Shown in pieces: positions 27,285-36,436 of a stretch of DNA of 64,000 bases. Source of the DNA: DATBSL01 sp963729875 (GTDB lineage Bacteria; Acidobacteriota; Vicinamibacteria; Fen-336); contig CAVSPR010000006.1 in NCBI GenBank assembly GCA_963729875.1, positions 1 through 64,000 on the forward strand, read 5' to 3'. Under the pieces are notes generated by a model, which did not search any database, was not told the DNA's origin, and saw only the letters and a list, made by a program, of their open reading frames with translations. Both the position numbers and the translations under genes were made by a program. Within the stretch, counting starts at the first letter, position 1; every line of letters begins with the position of its first letter.

Positions 27285-28961
27285 ATGAACTGGTTCGTCA
27301 CGTCGCTCCGCGAGAACCCCGAGCTCGCGATCTTTCTCACGCTGGCGATCGGCTTCGTGATCGGTCGGGTCAGGATCGGGAGCTTCCGCCTCGGCAACGT
27401 CGTGGGGACGCTGCTCGCCGGCGTCCTCGTCGGCCAGCTGGACGTGAAGGTCGACCCGCTCGTCAAGACGGTGTTCTTCGCGCTCTTCCTCTTCGCCACG
27501 GGCTACAAGGTCGGGCCGCAGTTCTTCCGCGGGCTGCGGAAGAACGCGGCCTCCCAGGCGCTCCTGACCCTCGTCCTGTGCGCGGTGAGCCTGGTGACGA
27601 CGGTCGTGGCCGCCAAGGTCATGGGGTACGACTGCGGCACCGCGGCCGGGCTCCTGGCCGGGGCCTTCACCGAGTCCACGGTCATCGGCACCGCCGGCAA
27701 CACGATCTCGCGCCTCGGGCTGGCCGAGGCGGAGACGACCCGCCTGCTGAACAACATCCCCGTCGCCTACGCGGTCAGCTACCTCGTGGGCACGAGCTTC
27801 GTGGTCTGGTTCCTCTCGAGCCTCGCGCCGCGGCTGCTGCGCGTGAATCTCAGGGAGGAGAGCCGGAGGCTCGAGGCGCAGGCGGCGGCGGGGGCGAAGG
27901 CCGGGGGCGGGACGCGGTCGGCCTACCGCGAGTGGGACGTGCGGGCGTTCCGCGTCCCCGGGGCGTGGGCCGGGCGCCGTGCCGCGGACGTCGAGGGCTC
28001 CTTCGCCCCCGCCCGCGTGTTCGTCCAGCGGGTTCGGCGGGAGAGGGACGTCCTCGACGCCACCCCGGACACGGTCCTCCAGGCTGGCGACGTGGCGGCC
28101 GTCGGGGCCCGCCGGCACGTGCTCCTCGCCGAGGGGCGCCCGTTCGGGGAGGAGACCGAGGACCGCGAGCTCCTCGACTTCCCGATGGCAGCACTCGACG
28201 TCGTCGTCACGCGCAAGGAGATCGCCGAGCGGTCGCTCGAGGAGATCGCCGAGGAGCACGGCCGTGGCGTCGTCCTCCTCACGCTCGTCCGGGGCGGGGA
28301 GGAGATCCCCTTCGCGCCGGGCACGGTCGTCAACCGCGGCGACCTGCTGCGGCTGGCGGGGAGCGAGCAGGACGTCGAGCGGGTCGGGAAGGCGCTCGGC
28401 TACGTGGAGCGGCCGTCGAGCGAGACGGACGTGGTCTTCGTGGGCCTCGGAATCCTGCTCGGCGGGCTCTTCGGCGCGCTCACCCTCCGGGTGGGGGACC
28501 TCCCCATCAGCCTCACCGCGAGCGGCGGGGCCCTCGTCATGGGGCTCGTCTTCGGCTGGCTGCGCTCCGTGCGCCCCACCTTCGGGCGCATCCCGGAGCC
28601 GGCCCTCTGGATCTTCGACACGATCGGCCTCGCCGTGTTCATCGGCTGCGTCGGCCTCGCGGCGGGCCCGAGCTTCGTCGCCGGGCTGCGCGCGACCGGG
28701 CCGAGCCTCGTCGTCGTGAGCCTCCTCGTGGCCCTGACCCCGCACCTCTCGGCGGTCCTCTTCGGGCACTACGTCCTCAGGATGAACCCCGTCCTCCTCC
28801 TCGGCGCGTGCTCGGGGGCGGGGACGGCCACCGCGGCCCTGCGGGCCGTCCAGGACGAGGCGGGCAGCAAGCTCCCCGTGCTCGGCTACACCATCCCCTA
28901 CGCCATCGGCAACATCCTGCTCACCGCGTGGGGGCCCGTCATCGTGATGCTCACGAGATAG
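27285..28961 (+). CDS. AspT-type aspartate:alanine exchanger family transporter
   Basis: 558 residues. Two bundles of membrane helices (FLTLAIGFVIGRVRIGSF, VKTVFFALFLFATGYKVGPQFF, and in the second half ISLTASGGALVMGLVFGWL) flank a soluble region with two TrkA-C-like domains (about 230-375). FTESTVIGTAGNTISRLG and GACSGAGTATAALRAVQDEA are the AAEx family motifs. Known members swap aspartate for alanine or carry dicarboxylates. Given the aspartate-related genes at 40-45 kb, an acidic amino acid substrate is likely but not proven. AAGGAG precedes ATG. Confidence 0.8.
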   Translation: MNWFVTSLRENPELAIFLTLAIGFVIGRVRIGSFRLGNVVGTLLAGVLVGQLDVKVDPLVKTVFFALFLFATGYKVGPQFFRGLRKNAASQALLTLVLCAVSLVTTVVAAKVMGYDCGTAAGLLAGAFTESTVIGTAGNTISRLGLAEAETTRLLNNIPVAYAVSYLVGTSFVVWFLSSLAPRLLRVNLREESRRLEAQAAAGAKAGGGTRSAYREWDVRAFRVPGAWAGRRAADVEGSFAPARVFVQRVRRERDVLDATPDTVLQAGDVAAVGARRHVLLAEGRPFGEETEDRELLDFPMAALDVVVTRKEIAERSLEEIAEEHGRGVVLLTLVRGGEEIPFAPGTVVNRGDLLRLAGSEQDVERVGKALGYVERPSSETDVVFVGLGILLGGLFGALTLRVGDLPISLTASGGALVMGLVFGWLRSVRPTFGRIPEPALWIFDTIGLAVFIGCVGLAAGPSFVAGLRATGPSLVVVSLLVALTPHLSAVLFGHYVLRMNPVLLLGACSGAGTATAALRAVQDEAGSKLPVLGYTIPYAIGNILLTAWGPVIVMLTR

Positions 28962-28972
28962 GAGGCAGACGC

Positions 28973-29407
28973 ATGGCCAGGACCGAGGCGGAGTGGGCGA
29001 GCTGGGCGCGCGAGCACCGGGCGGCGTTCCAGACGGTGCCGCTGATCGAGGCCGTCAAGAGCGAGAGGGTGCAGGTCGGCTTCGCGCTGACCCTCTACGT
29101 CGCGGCGCCGATGGAGAGCGCCCCGGGCCCCCAGAGGATGCAGGCCGTGGCGAAGCTGTGGGACGAGCTGAAGGCCCTCGCCGAGGACGTCGCGCCGGAG
29201 GAGCAGCGTACCGCCCGCGTGCAGCTCGAGCAGGCCGCCCGGGTCGTGCTGCGGCCCGAGAACGAGTTCCGGCCCGAGGTGGGGCTGACCTTCAACCTGT
29301 TCCCGCGCGGCGGGTCGATGGCGGCGGTCACGAACGAGGACCGCGAGCGGATGACGAAGCTCGAGAAGCGCCTGCTCGCCTTCGGGGTGAAGCAGGGACG
29401 CGCGTAG
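28973..29407 (+). CDS. hypothetical protein downstream of AspT-type carrier
   Basis: 144 residues, no signal peptide. Mixed alpha/beta content: RVQVGFALTLYVAAPMESAP, KLWDELKALAEDVAPEEQRT, RPENEFRPEVGLTFNLFPRG. I do not recognise a family. GGAGG lies right after the AspT stop and 6-7 bases before the ATG, and the spacing of 11 bases to the carrier gene suggests one transcript. A cytosolic partner of the carrier is possible. Confidence 0.6.
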   Translation: MARTEAEWASWAREHRAAFQTVPLIEAVKSERVQVGFALTLYVAAPMESAPGPQRMQAVAKLWDELKALAEDVAPEEQRTARVQLEQAARVVLRPENEFRPEVGLTFNLFPRGGSMAAVTNEDRERMTKLEKRLLAFGVKQGRA

Positions 29408-29435
29408 GATTCGCGGTCCATTCCGGGAGGTGATC

Positions 29436-31106
29436 ATGCTCTTGGAGAGCCTGCCGGGTCTGCGCCTCCTGCGTGACTACAGGCGGGACTGGCTGCGCGG
29501 GGACGTCGTCGCGGGGCTCGTGCTCGCGGCCTACCTGCTGCCGGCCAGCCTCGGCGACGCCTCGCTCGCCGGCCTCCCGCCTGAGGCCGGCCTCTACTCC
29601 TGCCTGTTCGCGGGCCTCGTGTTCTGGCTCTTCTGCAGCTCGCGGCACACGGCGGTCACCGTGACCTCCGCGATCTCTCTCCTCGTCGGCACGTCGCTCG
29701 GGGAGCTGGCCGGCGGCGATGCCGGCCGGTTCGCCGCGCTCGCGTCGGCCACCGCGCTCCTCGTCGCCGGCCTCGGCCTCGTGGCCTGGCTGCTGCGCGC
29801 GGGGAGCCTCGTGAACTTCATCTCCGAGACGGTCATGACCGGCTTCAAGACCGGGGTGGCCCTGCACCTCGCGAGCACGCAGCTGCCCAAGCTCCTGGGG
29901 TTCAAGGGCAGCCACGGCGACTTCTGGGAGCGGATGGGGCACGTCCTCTCTCACCTCGGGGAGACGAACTCCACGTCTCTCGCCCTCGGCGCGGCCGCCC
30001 TCGGCCTGCTGATCCTCGGCAAGTGGCTGCTGCCCAACCGCCCGGTGTCGCTCCTCGTGCTCGTGGGCGGCATCGCCGCCGTGCCGCTGCTCGGCCTGGC
30101 CGGCCGCGGGGTGGCCCTCCTCGGCGAGGTGCCGCAGGGGCTGCCGGCGCCCGGCCTGCCCGCCGTGCACCCCTCCGACGTGAACCTGCTCCTGCCCCTG
30201 GCCATGGCGTGCTTCCTGCTCGGGGCGGTGGAGACCGCCGCGATCGGGCGGATGTTCGCGCGCAAGCACGGCTACCGCCTCGACAGCAACCAGGAGTTCC
30301 TCGCGCTGGCCGGCAGCAACCTCGCCGCCGGGCTCGGGCGCGGCTTCCCGGTGAGCGGCGGCATGTCCCAGTCGCTGGTGAACGAGGGCGGCGGCGCCCG
30401 CACGCCCCTCTCCGGGCTCGTGGCGTCGGGCATCATGGGCGTGGTCGCCCTCTTCCTCGCCGGCCTCCTGCGCGACCTGCCGCAGCCCGTGCTCGCGGCC
30501 ATCGTGCTCATGGCGGTGAGCGGCCTCTTCAAGCTGGCCGACCTGCGGCGGCTGTGGCGCTTCAGCCGCACCGAGTTCGCGGTGGCGGCGGCGGCGCTGC
30601 TCGGCGTTCTCGGCTCGGGCCTCCTGCGGGGCGTCCTGATCGGCGCGGTGATCTCCCTGCTGCTGATCCTGCGGCGGGGGTCCCGGCCGCGGACCACGGA
30701 GGTCGGCCGCGTGCCCGGCACGGACTACTTCGCCGACGTGTTGCGTCACCCGGAGAACGAACGGCTCCCCGGCGTCTTCGTCTTCCGCGCCGAGGCCTCT
30801 CTGCTCTACTTCAACGTGGAGCACGTCCGGGACCGCTTCTTCGAGCTGCTGCACGCGCGCGGGGACGGCGTGAAGCTCGCGATCTTCTTCCTCGGCACGA
30901 GCCCCGCCGTCGACCTCGCCGGCGCGGAGCTGCTCGAGGAGCTCCACCACGCGCTGCGGGAGCGGGGGATCGCGTTCCGTCTCGCCGAGGCCCGCGGCGA
31001 CGTGCGGGAGACGCTGCGCCGCGCCGGCTTCGAGGAGCACTGCTTCCCGGTGGTCGCCAACCAGCCGGTGGCCACGGTCCTCTCGGAGTGGCTCGGGAAG
31101 GCCTGA
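29436..31106 (+). CDS. SulP-family transporter with STAS domain (second copy)
   Basis: 556 residues from ATG 29436 (GGGAGG five bases upstream). DVVAGLVLAAYLLPASLGDA, GLYSCLFAGLVFWLFCSSRH and VSGGMSQSLVNEGGGARTP are SulP signatures; the C-terminal STAS domain reads VFVFRAEASLLYFNVEHVRD and SPAVDLAGAELLEEL. It is well diverged from the SulP at 16.4 kb, so the two probably differ in substrate. It lies downstream of the AspT-type gene on the same strand. Confidence 0.85.
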   Translation: MLLESLPGLRLLRDYRRDWLRGDVVAGLVLAAYLLPASLGDASLAGLPPEAGLYSCLFAGLVFWLFCSSRHTAVTVTSAISLLVGTSLGELAGGDAGRFAALASATALLVAGLGLVAWLLRAGSLVNFISETVMTGFKTGVALHLASTQLPKLLGFKGSHGDFWERMGHVLSHLGETNSTSLALGAAALGLLILGKWLLPNRPVSLLVLVGGIAAVPLLGLAGRGVALLGEVPQGLPAPGLPAVHPSDVNLLLPLAMACFLLGAVETAAIGRMFARKHGYRLDSNQEFLALAGSNLAAGLGRGFPVSGGMSQSLVNEGGGARTPLSGLVASGIMGVVALFLAGLLRDLPQPVLAAIVLMAVSGLFKLADLRRLWRFSRTEFAVAAAALLGVLGSGLLRGVLIGAVISLLLILRRGSRPRTTEVGRVPGTDYFADVLRHPENERLPGVFVFRAEASLLYFNVEHVRDRFFELLHARGDGVKLAIFFLGTSPAVDLAGAELLEELHHALRERGIAFRLAEARGDVRETLRRAGFEEHCFPVVANQPVATVLSEWLGKA

Positions 31107-31143
31107 GGCGTGGGCGCCAGCCGTGTGGGCGGCTGAGCCGCGC

Positions 31144-31578
31144 TCAGGACCGGCGGCGGCGCCTCGGGCGCGGGGGGCTCTGGCGGCCGGCCCACACGAG
31201 GTCGGCGTCGTAGTCGAAGAGCTGCGCGTCCGCGGTGAGGAGAGAGCACCGCTCCAGCTGTGCCTGCGCGACGAGCAGCCGATCGAACGGGTCGCTGTGG
31301 TGCGGGGGGAGGCGCGCGACGCGCAGGGCGTGCGCGTGCTCGATCGGGAGCGGCTCGATTCCGTCCTCGGCCATCTGCTCGGGCACAAAACGATCCGGCG
31401 GGGCGGGGAGCTCGATCTTGCCGAGGGCCTGCTTGATCGCGATCTCCCAGGAGCTCGCCGCCGAGAGGAGGAGGGGCGAGCGCCTCTCCTCGAGCAGGGC
31501 CATCGCCGCCGGGCCGAGGCGCTCGGGGCTGAGGTGCCACCACAGCCAGCACTCGGTGTCGACCAGGATGCCCCTCAC
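31144..31578 (-). CDS. PIN-domain toxin, VapC type
   Basis: 144 residues. ILVDTECWLWW, SSWEIAIKQALGKIEL and HSDPFDRLLVAQA give the acidic residues of the PIN ribonuclease site (Asp7, Glu, Asp). The C-terminal 12 residues are mostly Arg/Pro. VapC toxins cut RNA, often tRNA or rRNA. It overlaps the antitoxin stop by four bases and is translated after it. Confidence 0.85.
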   Translation of the reverse strand: MRGILVDTECWLWWHLSPERLGPAAMALLEERRSPLLLSAASSWEIAIKQALGKIELPAPPDRFVPEQMAEDGIEPLPIEHAHALRVARLPPHHSDPFDRLLVAQAQLERCSLLTADAQLFDYDADLVWAGRQSPPRPRRRRRS

Positions 31579-31808
31579 TTCAGGAACCCGGCGAGGACCT
31601 CGGGGGGGAGCGGGGCGTTGAAGTCGTCCGCGATCCGGCCCTTCCCGACGAAACGCCCGGGCTGGCGGGGGCCGCGGGCCTTGCGCGCGGGGACGAGCCG
31701 CGCGACCGGCCGGCCGGCGCGGGAGATCAGGATCTCCTCGCCGGCCTCGACCCGCACGAGCAGCTGCGAGAGGTGGGTCTTGGCTTCGTGGACGTTCACC
31801 TCCGTCAT
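31575..31808 (-). CDS. Phd/YefM-type antitoxin
   Basis: 77 residues. VNVHEAKTHLSQLLVRVEAG then EEILISRAGRPVARLVP is the Phd/YefM N-terminal DNA-binding and dimerisation module; the C-terminus (FNAPLPPEVLAGFLK) would wrap the toxin. First gene of the pair, with palindromes just upstream that probably let the complex repress its own promoter. Confidence 0.85.
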   Translation of the reverse strand: MTEVNVHEAKTHLSQLLVRVEAGEEILISRAGRPVARLVPARKARGPRQPGRFVGKGRIADDFNAPLPPEVLAGFLK

Positions 31809-31817
31809 GGCCGAAGT

Positions 31818-31841
31818 GTGGACTTAGTCCACGACTTAGTC
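31818..31841 (-). promoter_or_regulatory. tandem palindromes upstream of the toxin-antitoxin pair
   Basis: GTGGACTTAGTCCAC (31818-31832) is a perfect inverted repeat with a TTA centre. The core GACTTAGTC recurs at 31833-31841, twelve bases away. On the minus strand TTGACT overlaps the second copy and could be a -35. Position and form fit an autoregulatory operator. Confidence 0.65.
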
Positions 31842-31897
31842 AAGTATGCCCCGCCGCTCCGGACGGCTCGACGAGCGGCGGGGCTCTTCGCGGCGGG

Positions 31898-32623
31898 CTA
31901 TTCCTTGTACGACTCCTCGTGGGCCTTCTTGAGGTCCTCCCAGCTCTTCTCGAGCTCCTTCTCCTCCTCCTTCGTGAGGATGCGGAAGGGGACCTGGACC
32001 TCGCTCTCGCTGAACTTGACGATCAGCCAGTGCTGGCCGACCTTGATGCCGCCGGGGACCTTGAAGTAGAGCCGCCCGACGCAGCCGCGGTCCGAGCTGA
32101 GCTCCACCTCGTCCCACGCGAGCCCGCGGCCGCCCCCGCCCAGGTTGGCGAAGAATTGGACCGGGCAGCCGCGGTGGGCGGCGACCGGGAAGTAGTTGAT
32201 CGAGTCACGAGCGACCTTCGCCCGGTTGTTGAGGGCCGCCAGGTAGCCCGCCTGCGCGTACTCCTTCTGGGTCGCGAGCGGGATCACCGTGCCGTCGGGC
32301 GTCTTGATCGAGATGTCCCCGCGCTTGAGCTTGTAGTTCTTGGCCGGCTCGCGCATGGTGAAGCCCGCCTCGAGGAGCATCCACTCCTCCCCGATCGCGA
32401 TCTGCGCGACCTTGTAGCCGAGCGTGACGAAGCCCTCGTTGTTGTAGGCGATCCGCACGTACTGGCCCATGAGGGTGAAGACCTCGGGCACGGTGGGCTG
32501 CGGCTTGACGACGTTCGGGAGCGCTTCCTGCTGGGCGAGGGCCGGGGTGGCGGCGGCGAGGAGCGCGGCGCTCGAGAGCACGACGGCCGCCGCGCGGAGC
32601 GCCATCAATCGACGATGCTGCAT
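31898..32623 (-). CDS. exported hypothetical protein
   Basis: 241 residues from ATG 32623 with AGGAGG six to eight bases upstream. Signal peptide ends PALAQQ. The mature part has PTVPEVFTLMGQYVRIAYNN, GEEWMLLEAGFTMREPAKNY, a conserved-looking RGCPVQFFANLGGGG and a C-terminal coiled region KEEEKELEKSWEDLKKAHEE. Two cysteines (GCPV, GCVGR) may form a disulphide. I do not recognise a family. It stands alone on the minus strand. Confidence 0.65.
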   Translation of the reverse strand: MQHRRLMALRAAAVVLSSAALLAAATPALAQQEALPNVVKPQPTVPEVFTLMGQYVRIAYNNEGFVTLGYKVAQIAIGEEWMLLEAGFTMREPAKNYKLKRGDISIKTPDGTVIPLATQKEYAQAGYLAALNNRAKVARDSINYFPVAAHRGCPVQFFANLGGGGRGLAWDEVELSSDRGCVGRLYFKVPGGIKVGQHWLIVKFSESEVQVPFRILTKEEEKELEKSWEDLKKAHEESYKE

Positions 32624-32774
32624 GTTCAGTCCTCCTAGGATTCCGATGGCCAGCATACCACTTCGGCGCCGGGCCCCCCGGCCGCGAGCGTGGGTGAGAG
32701 CGCGCGACGCGGGTCGCGTGCTAATCTGCCTCGGCCGGGTGGGCTGTCATCGGCTTTCCGCCAGGGAGGGGATC

Positions 32775-33324
32775 ATGCGCTACTGCGGGTCGGGGCCGGT
32801 TCTGGGCGTGGCACTCCTGATCGGGCTCTGGTCGGGCGTTCCGGCGGACGCGCAGGGCACGGGGGCTCTCGCCTTCCGAGACCGTCCACGGGAAGCTCGA
32901 GATGATCAACCCGTCCGTCAACGGGGTGGCCGTGGTCTCGGACGACGGCCAGCGCATGGCCTGGCAGTTCGACAAGCGCGTGATCGACAGGATCAAGGGC
33001 TTCAAGAAGGGCGACCCGGTCGTGGTGATCTACCGCCAGCGGGGGGCCGAGAAGGCCGTCACGGCAATCGCCTTCCCCGGCGCCGCCGAGACGCCGGTGT
33101 ACGTGAACACGACCGACCAGCGAGTGACCCTGGTGAGCGGCCCCATGGTCGACGGCGCCTGCGGCCAGCCGTCCACCGAGCCGCTGCGCACGACCCACAT
33201 CCTCGGTGGGGGGCAGGCCGAGACGTCCGACGCCTGCTGGTGCTGCGCCCCGGCGGGGAAGACCTGCACCCCGGCGAACAGGACCGGGCTGGGGCGCGCC
33301 TTCCTGACCCGCTGCTACGAGTGA
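32775..33324 (+). CDS. exported hypothetical protein, frameshifted
   Basis: About 182 residues. Signal peptide (MRYCGSGPVLGVALLIGLW to ADAQ); one extra G in the GGGG run near 32868 shifts the frame, after which it reads SETVHGKLEMINPSVNGVAV, KGDPVVVIYRQRGAEKAVT and a Cys-rich tail (CWCCAPAGKTC...RCYE). The first half resembles small OB-like 'K-x-G-D-x-V' proteins such as the one at 10576. GGGAGGGG is a strong ribosome site. The TAATCT at about 32720 may be a -10. The tail cysteines suggest disulphides or a metal site. Confidence 0.55.
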
Positions 33325-33363
33325 GCGGCTGACCCGGCCCACGGGGTTCTTCGATCTGCAACG

Positions 33364-33385
33364 GTAACTTACCCGCCTGTTACTT
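33364..33385 (+). promoter_or_regulatory. copy 2 of the 22-bp conserved element
   Basis: GTAACTTAC, then CCGCC, then TGTTACTT. It lies 39 bases after the previous stop and 81 bases before the ATG of the serine dehydratase gene. The following GC-rich text and TTCATTGTCG align with copy 3 (TCCATCTTCG), so conservation extends beyond the 22 bases. Confidence 0.6.
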
Positions 33386-33466
33386 CCGGAGGGGCGTACC
33401 CGGGTTCATTGTCGGACCGTGGGCAAACCCTGCCCGCGTGAGCGCAAAGCCAAGAAGGAGTGGAGC

Positions 33467-35068
33467 ATGAAGACCGACAACCCCGGGACCCTTCTGCCCG
33501 ACGTGCCGCTCGACCCCGCGGAGGTTCCATCGGGAGTCGACCGTCGGACGTTCATGATGCGCAGCGCCGTCATCGGCTCGGCCGCGGTCATCACGGGCTG
33601 CACGATGCCGGAGAAGCAGCAGACGACAGCCGCCTCGGCGCCGCCCCCGCAGGTCAAGGAGCCCCTGTCCGCCGACCTCGACGTCGTCAGGCGGTCCAAG
33701 GGACCCGTCATGACGACGATCGAGGAGTTCTACAAGGTGGGCCCGGGGCCCTCCAGCTCGCACACGATCGGCCCGATGCGGATCACCTACGACTTCTACC
33801 AGCGCTGTACGAAGCTACCGCCGGAGACGCTCGCCAGGGCCACCGCCCTGAAGGTGTACCTGTTCGGCAGCCTGAGCGCGACGGGCAAGGGGCACGGCAC
33901 GGAGCGCGCCGCCCTCGCCGGGATCGTGGGCAAGGAGCCGGCGACCGTCGACCCGCTGTTCCTCGACGGCCTCCGGGACAAGCCGGACCAGGTCTTCCCG
34001 GTGAAGCTGGGCGACAAGAGCTTCGACGTCTCGCTGAAGGACATCGTCTACGACTCGCCGAAGGGTGACTTCCCGCACCCCAACACGATGACCTGCAAGC
34101 TGATGGGCGGCGACGCCGTCCTGCTCGAGCAGGAGTACTACTCGGTGGGGGGCGGGTTCATCGAGTGGAAGGGCTACGAGCCGCCGAGGAAGGGCCAGCC
34201 GAAGTACCCGTACGCGACGATGAAGGAGCTTCTGGCCCACGCCGAGGCGAACAAGCTGTCCGTGGCGCAGATCGCGATGGCGAACGAGGTCGCGGTCTCG
34301 GGCAAGAGCGAGGCCGAGATCAACGCCTTCCTCGACAAGATCTCGGGCGCCATGGTCGCGATCGTGAAATCGGGCCTGGCCGCGCCCGTGAGCACGCTGC
34401 CGGGGCCGATCAAGCTCAAGACGAAGGCCGGCGAGGTCTACAAGCGTGCCATGGAGGACAGGTTCGAGAGGCAGCGCGGCGTCGGCGTCGTCTCCGCGTA
34501 CGCCCTCGCGGGCTCGGAGGAGAACGCCCGCGGCCACCTCGTCGTCACCGCCCCGACCGGCGGCTCGGCCGGGGTCATCCCGGCGATCGTGTACGCGCTC
34601 AGCGAGGGCGGCCGCAAGCTGCCCCCGCAGAAGATCCGCGAGGGCCTCCTCGCCGGCGCGGTCATCGGGTACCTCGGCAAGCACAACGCCACTCTTTCCG
34701 GTGCCGAGGGCGGCTGCCAGGCCGAGATCGGCGTCGCCTCCGCCATGGGGGCGGCCCTCATCGCCCAGGCGTCCGACGAGGCCCCTCAGGTGGTCGCCAA
34801 CGCCGCCGAGTCCGCGCTGCAGCACCACCTCGGGCTGACGTGCGACCCCGTCGCGGGCTTCGTGCAGGTGCCGTGCATCGAGCGCTGCGCGTACGGGGCG
34901 GTCAAGGCGTGGACGGGCTTCCTGATCGCGAGCAACGAGATCCCGGCCGACCGCCGTCTCGACTTCGACACGACCGTCAACGCCATGGCGCTCACCGCCA
35001 AGGAGATGAACACGAAGTACAAGGAGACCTCCGAGGGCGGCCTCGCCGTCGCGGTGGTGCTCTGCTAA
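33467..35068 (+). CDS. L-serine ammonia-lyase (iron-sulfur type) with Tat/lipoprotein signal
   Basis: 533 residues. GPSSSHTIGPMRI and LSGAEGGCQAEIG mark the bacterial L-serine dehydratase that converts serine to pyruvate and ammonia with a 4Fe-4S cluster. The three cluster cysteines are kept: C417, C459 (LTCDP) and C470 (VPCIER), with spacings 42 and 11 as in the E. coli enzyme. Unusually the N-terminus is a Tat signal: DRRTFMMRS (R26, R27), a hydrophobic stretch and ITGC (C45), a likely lipidation site. Export of a folded Fe-S enzyme by Tat is coherent. An MFS carrier gene follows. AAGGAG precedes ATG. Confidence 0.85.
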   Translation: MKTDNPGTLLPDVPLDPAEVPSGVDRRTFMMRSAVIGSAAVITGCTMPEKQQTTAASAPPPQVKEPLSADLDVVRRSKGPVMTTIEEFYKVGPGPSSSHTIGPMRITYDFYQRCTKLPPETLARATALKVYLFGSLSATGKGHGTERAALAGIVGKEPATVDPLFLDGLRDKPDQVFPVKLGDKSFDVSLKDIVYDSPKGDFPHPNTMTCKLMGGDAVLLEQEYYSVGGGFIEWKGYEPPRKGQPKYPYATMKELLAHAEANKLSVAQIAMANEVAVSGKSEAEINAFLDKISGAMVAIVKSGLAAPVSTLPGPIKLKTKAGEVYKRAMEDRFERQRGVGVVSAYALAGSEENARGHLVVTAPTGGSAGVIPAIVYALSEGGRKLPPQKIREGLLAGAVIGYLGKHNATLSGAEGGCQAEIGVASAMGAALIAQASDEAPQVVANAAESALQHHLGLTCDPVAGFVQVPCIERCAYGAVKAWTGFLIASNEIPADRRLDFDTTVNAMALTAKEMNTKYKETSEGGLAVAVVLC

Positions 35069-35162
35069 GCAGGGGGGTCTGGGGGGGCGGCTTGGGAGCC
35101 CCCTCGGCTTACCGGTTCCGCCGCTGCCCGTGGCCCGCTGCCGCCGGCGTCGAGGTGGATCG

Positions 35163-36405
35163 ATGAGCCGAAGCATCAAGGCGGCCGGCTTCGCATGGCT
35201 GATCGCCGCGATGTACTACTTCTACCAGTACGCGCTGCGCTCGGCGCCGGCCGTCATGATGCCGCAGCTGTCCGACGCGTTCGGCCTCAGCGCGATGGGC
35301 GTCGCGTCGATGGTCGGCCTCTTCTACTGGGGCTACTCCCCGTTCAGCCTCGTGGCCGGGGCCGCGATGGACCGGCTGGGGCCGCGCAAGGTCGTCCCGG
35401 TGGGAGCGGCCCTGGTCGGCGTGGGGGCGCTGCTGTTCGCCTCCGGCAACGCCGATCTCGCGAGCCTCGGCCGCCTGCTGCAGGGCGCCGGGGGCGTCTT
35501 CGCCCTCATCGGGGCCGTCTACGTCGCGACGAAGAGCTTCCCCGCGTCCATGGCGGCGACGCTGATCGGGGCGACCCAGATGTTCGGCATGGCCGGGGGA
35601 TCCGCCGGCCAGTTCGTGGTCGGGCCCGTGATCGCCGCCGGCGTGCCGTGGAGCCGGTTCTGGCTCGTGATGGGCGGGGCCGGGCTGGCGATCGGCGTCC
35701 TGCTCTACCTCTTCCTGCCGTCGGAGGAGAAGGCGCCCCCAAAGGGCGACTGGCTGAAGGGCGCCCTGCGGGCCATCGCCACCGTTTTCAGGAACCCGCA
35801 GTCGATCCTGTGCGGGATGATCGCGGGGCTGCTCTTCATCCCGACCACGATCTTCGACATGATCTGGGGCGTCCGTTTCCTCCAGGAGGCTCACGGCTAC
35901 GAGTACGCCTCGGCGGTGATTCGCTCGTCGACCGTTCCCCTGGGCTGGATCATCGGCTGCCCGCTGCTGGGCTTCGTCTCCGACCGCCTCGGCCGGAGAA
36001 AGCCCGTGATCGTGGTGAGTGGCCTCGTCCTCCTCGGGTGCCTCGCCTGGATCCTCTACGGCCCCGTGAACGTCCTGCCCCCGTACCTCCTCGGCCTCGT
36101 GACCGGTCTCGTCTCGGGCGCGGCGATGCTCCCGTACACCGTGATCAAGGAGGCGAACCCGCCGGAGGTGAGCGGGACGGCCACCGGGGTCGTCAACTTC
36201 CTGAACTTCACGTTCAGCGCTCTCCTGGGCCCCGTGTTCGGCGGGATCCTGAAGGCCGGTGTCGGGCGGGGCCGACTCGATGACGCTGGACCACTACCAG
36301 ACGGCGTTCGAGCCGCTGCTCTACGGCGTCGGCCTGGCCGTCCTTCTCACCTTCGTCCTGAAGGAGACCGGGACGGCGGCGGCGGGAAAATCCCAGCCCA
36401 GCTGA
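35163..36405 (+). CDS. MFS transporter next to serine dehydratase, frameshifted
   Basis: About 413 residues. RSAPAVMMPQLSDAFGLSAM and GAAMDRLGPRKVV (loop 2-3 motif) and a second-half FVSDRLGRRKPVIV are major facilitator signatures, with 12 helices. One extra G in GCC-G-GTG near 36258 shifts the frame; the repaired C-terminus reads SMTLDHYQTAFEPLLYGVGL. The closest style is organic acid or amino acid MFS carriers. Its position 94 bases behind the serine dehydratase suggests it carries serine, pyruvate or a related acid. ATG preceded by GAGGTGG. Confidence 0.75.
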
Positions 36406-36436
36406 GACGGGGGCACGAGATCGAGGTGGGAGGCGG

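Noticed and set aside
29328..31388. Very long open frame on the minus strand opposite the second SulP gene
   Set aside because: Its product is His/Glu/Arg-rich without any domain, and the plus-strand SulP gene fully explains the region. Long antisense frames are expected at this GC content.
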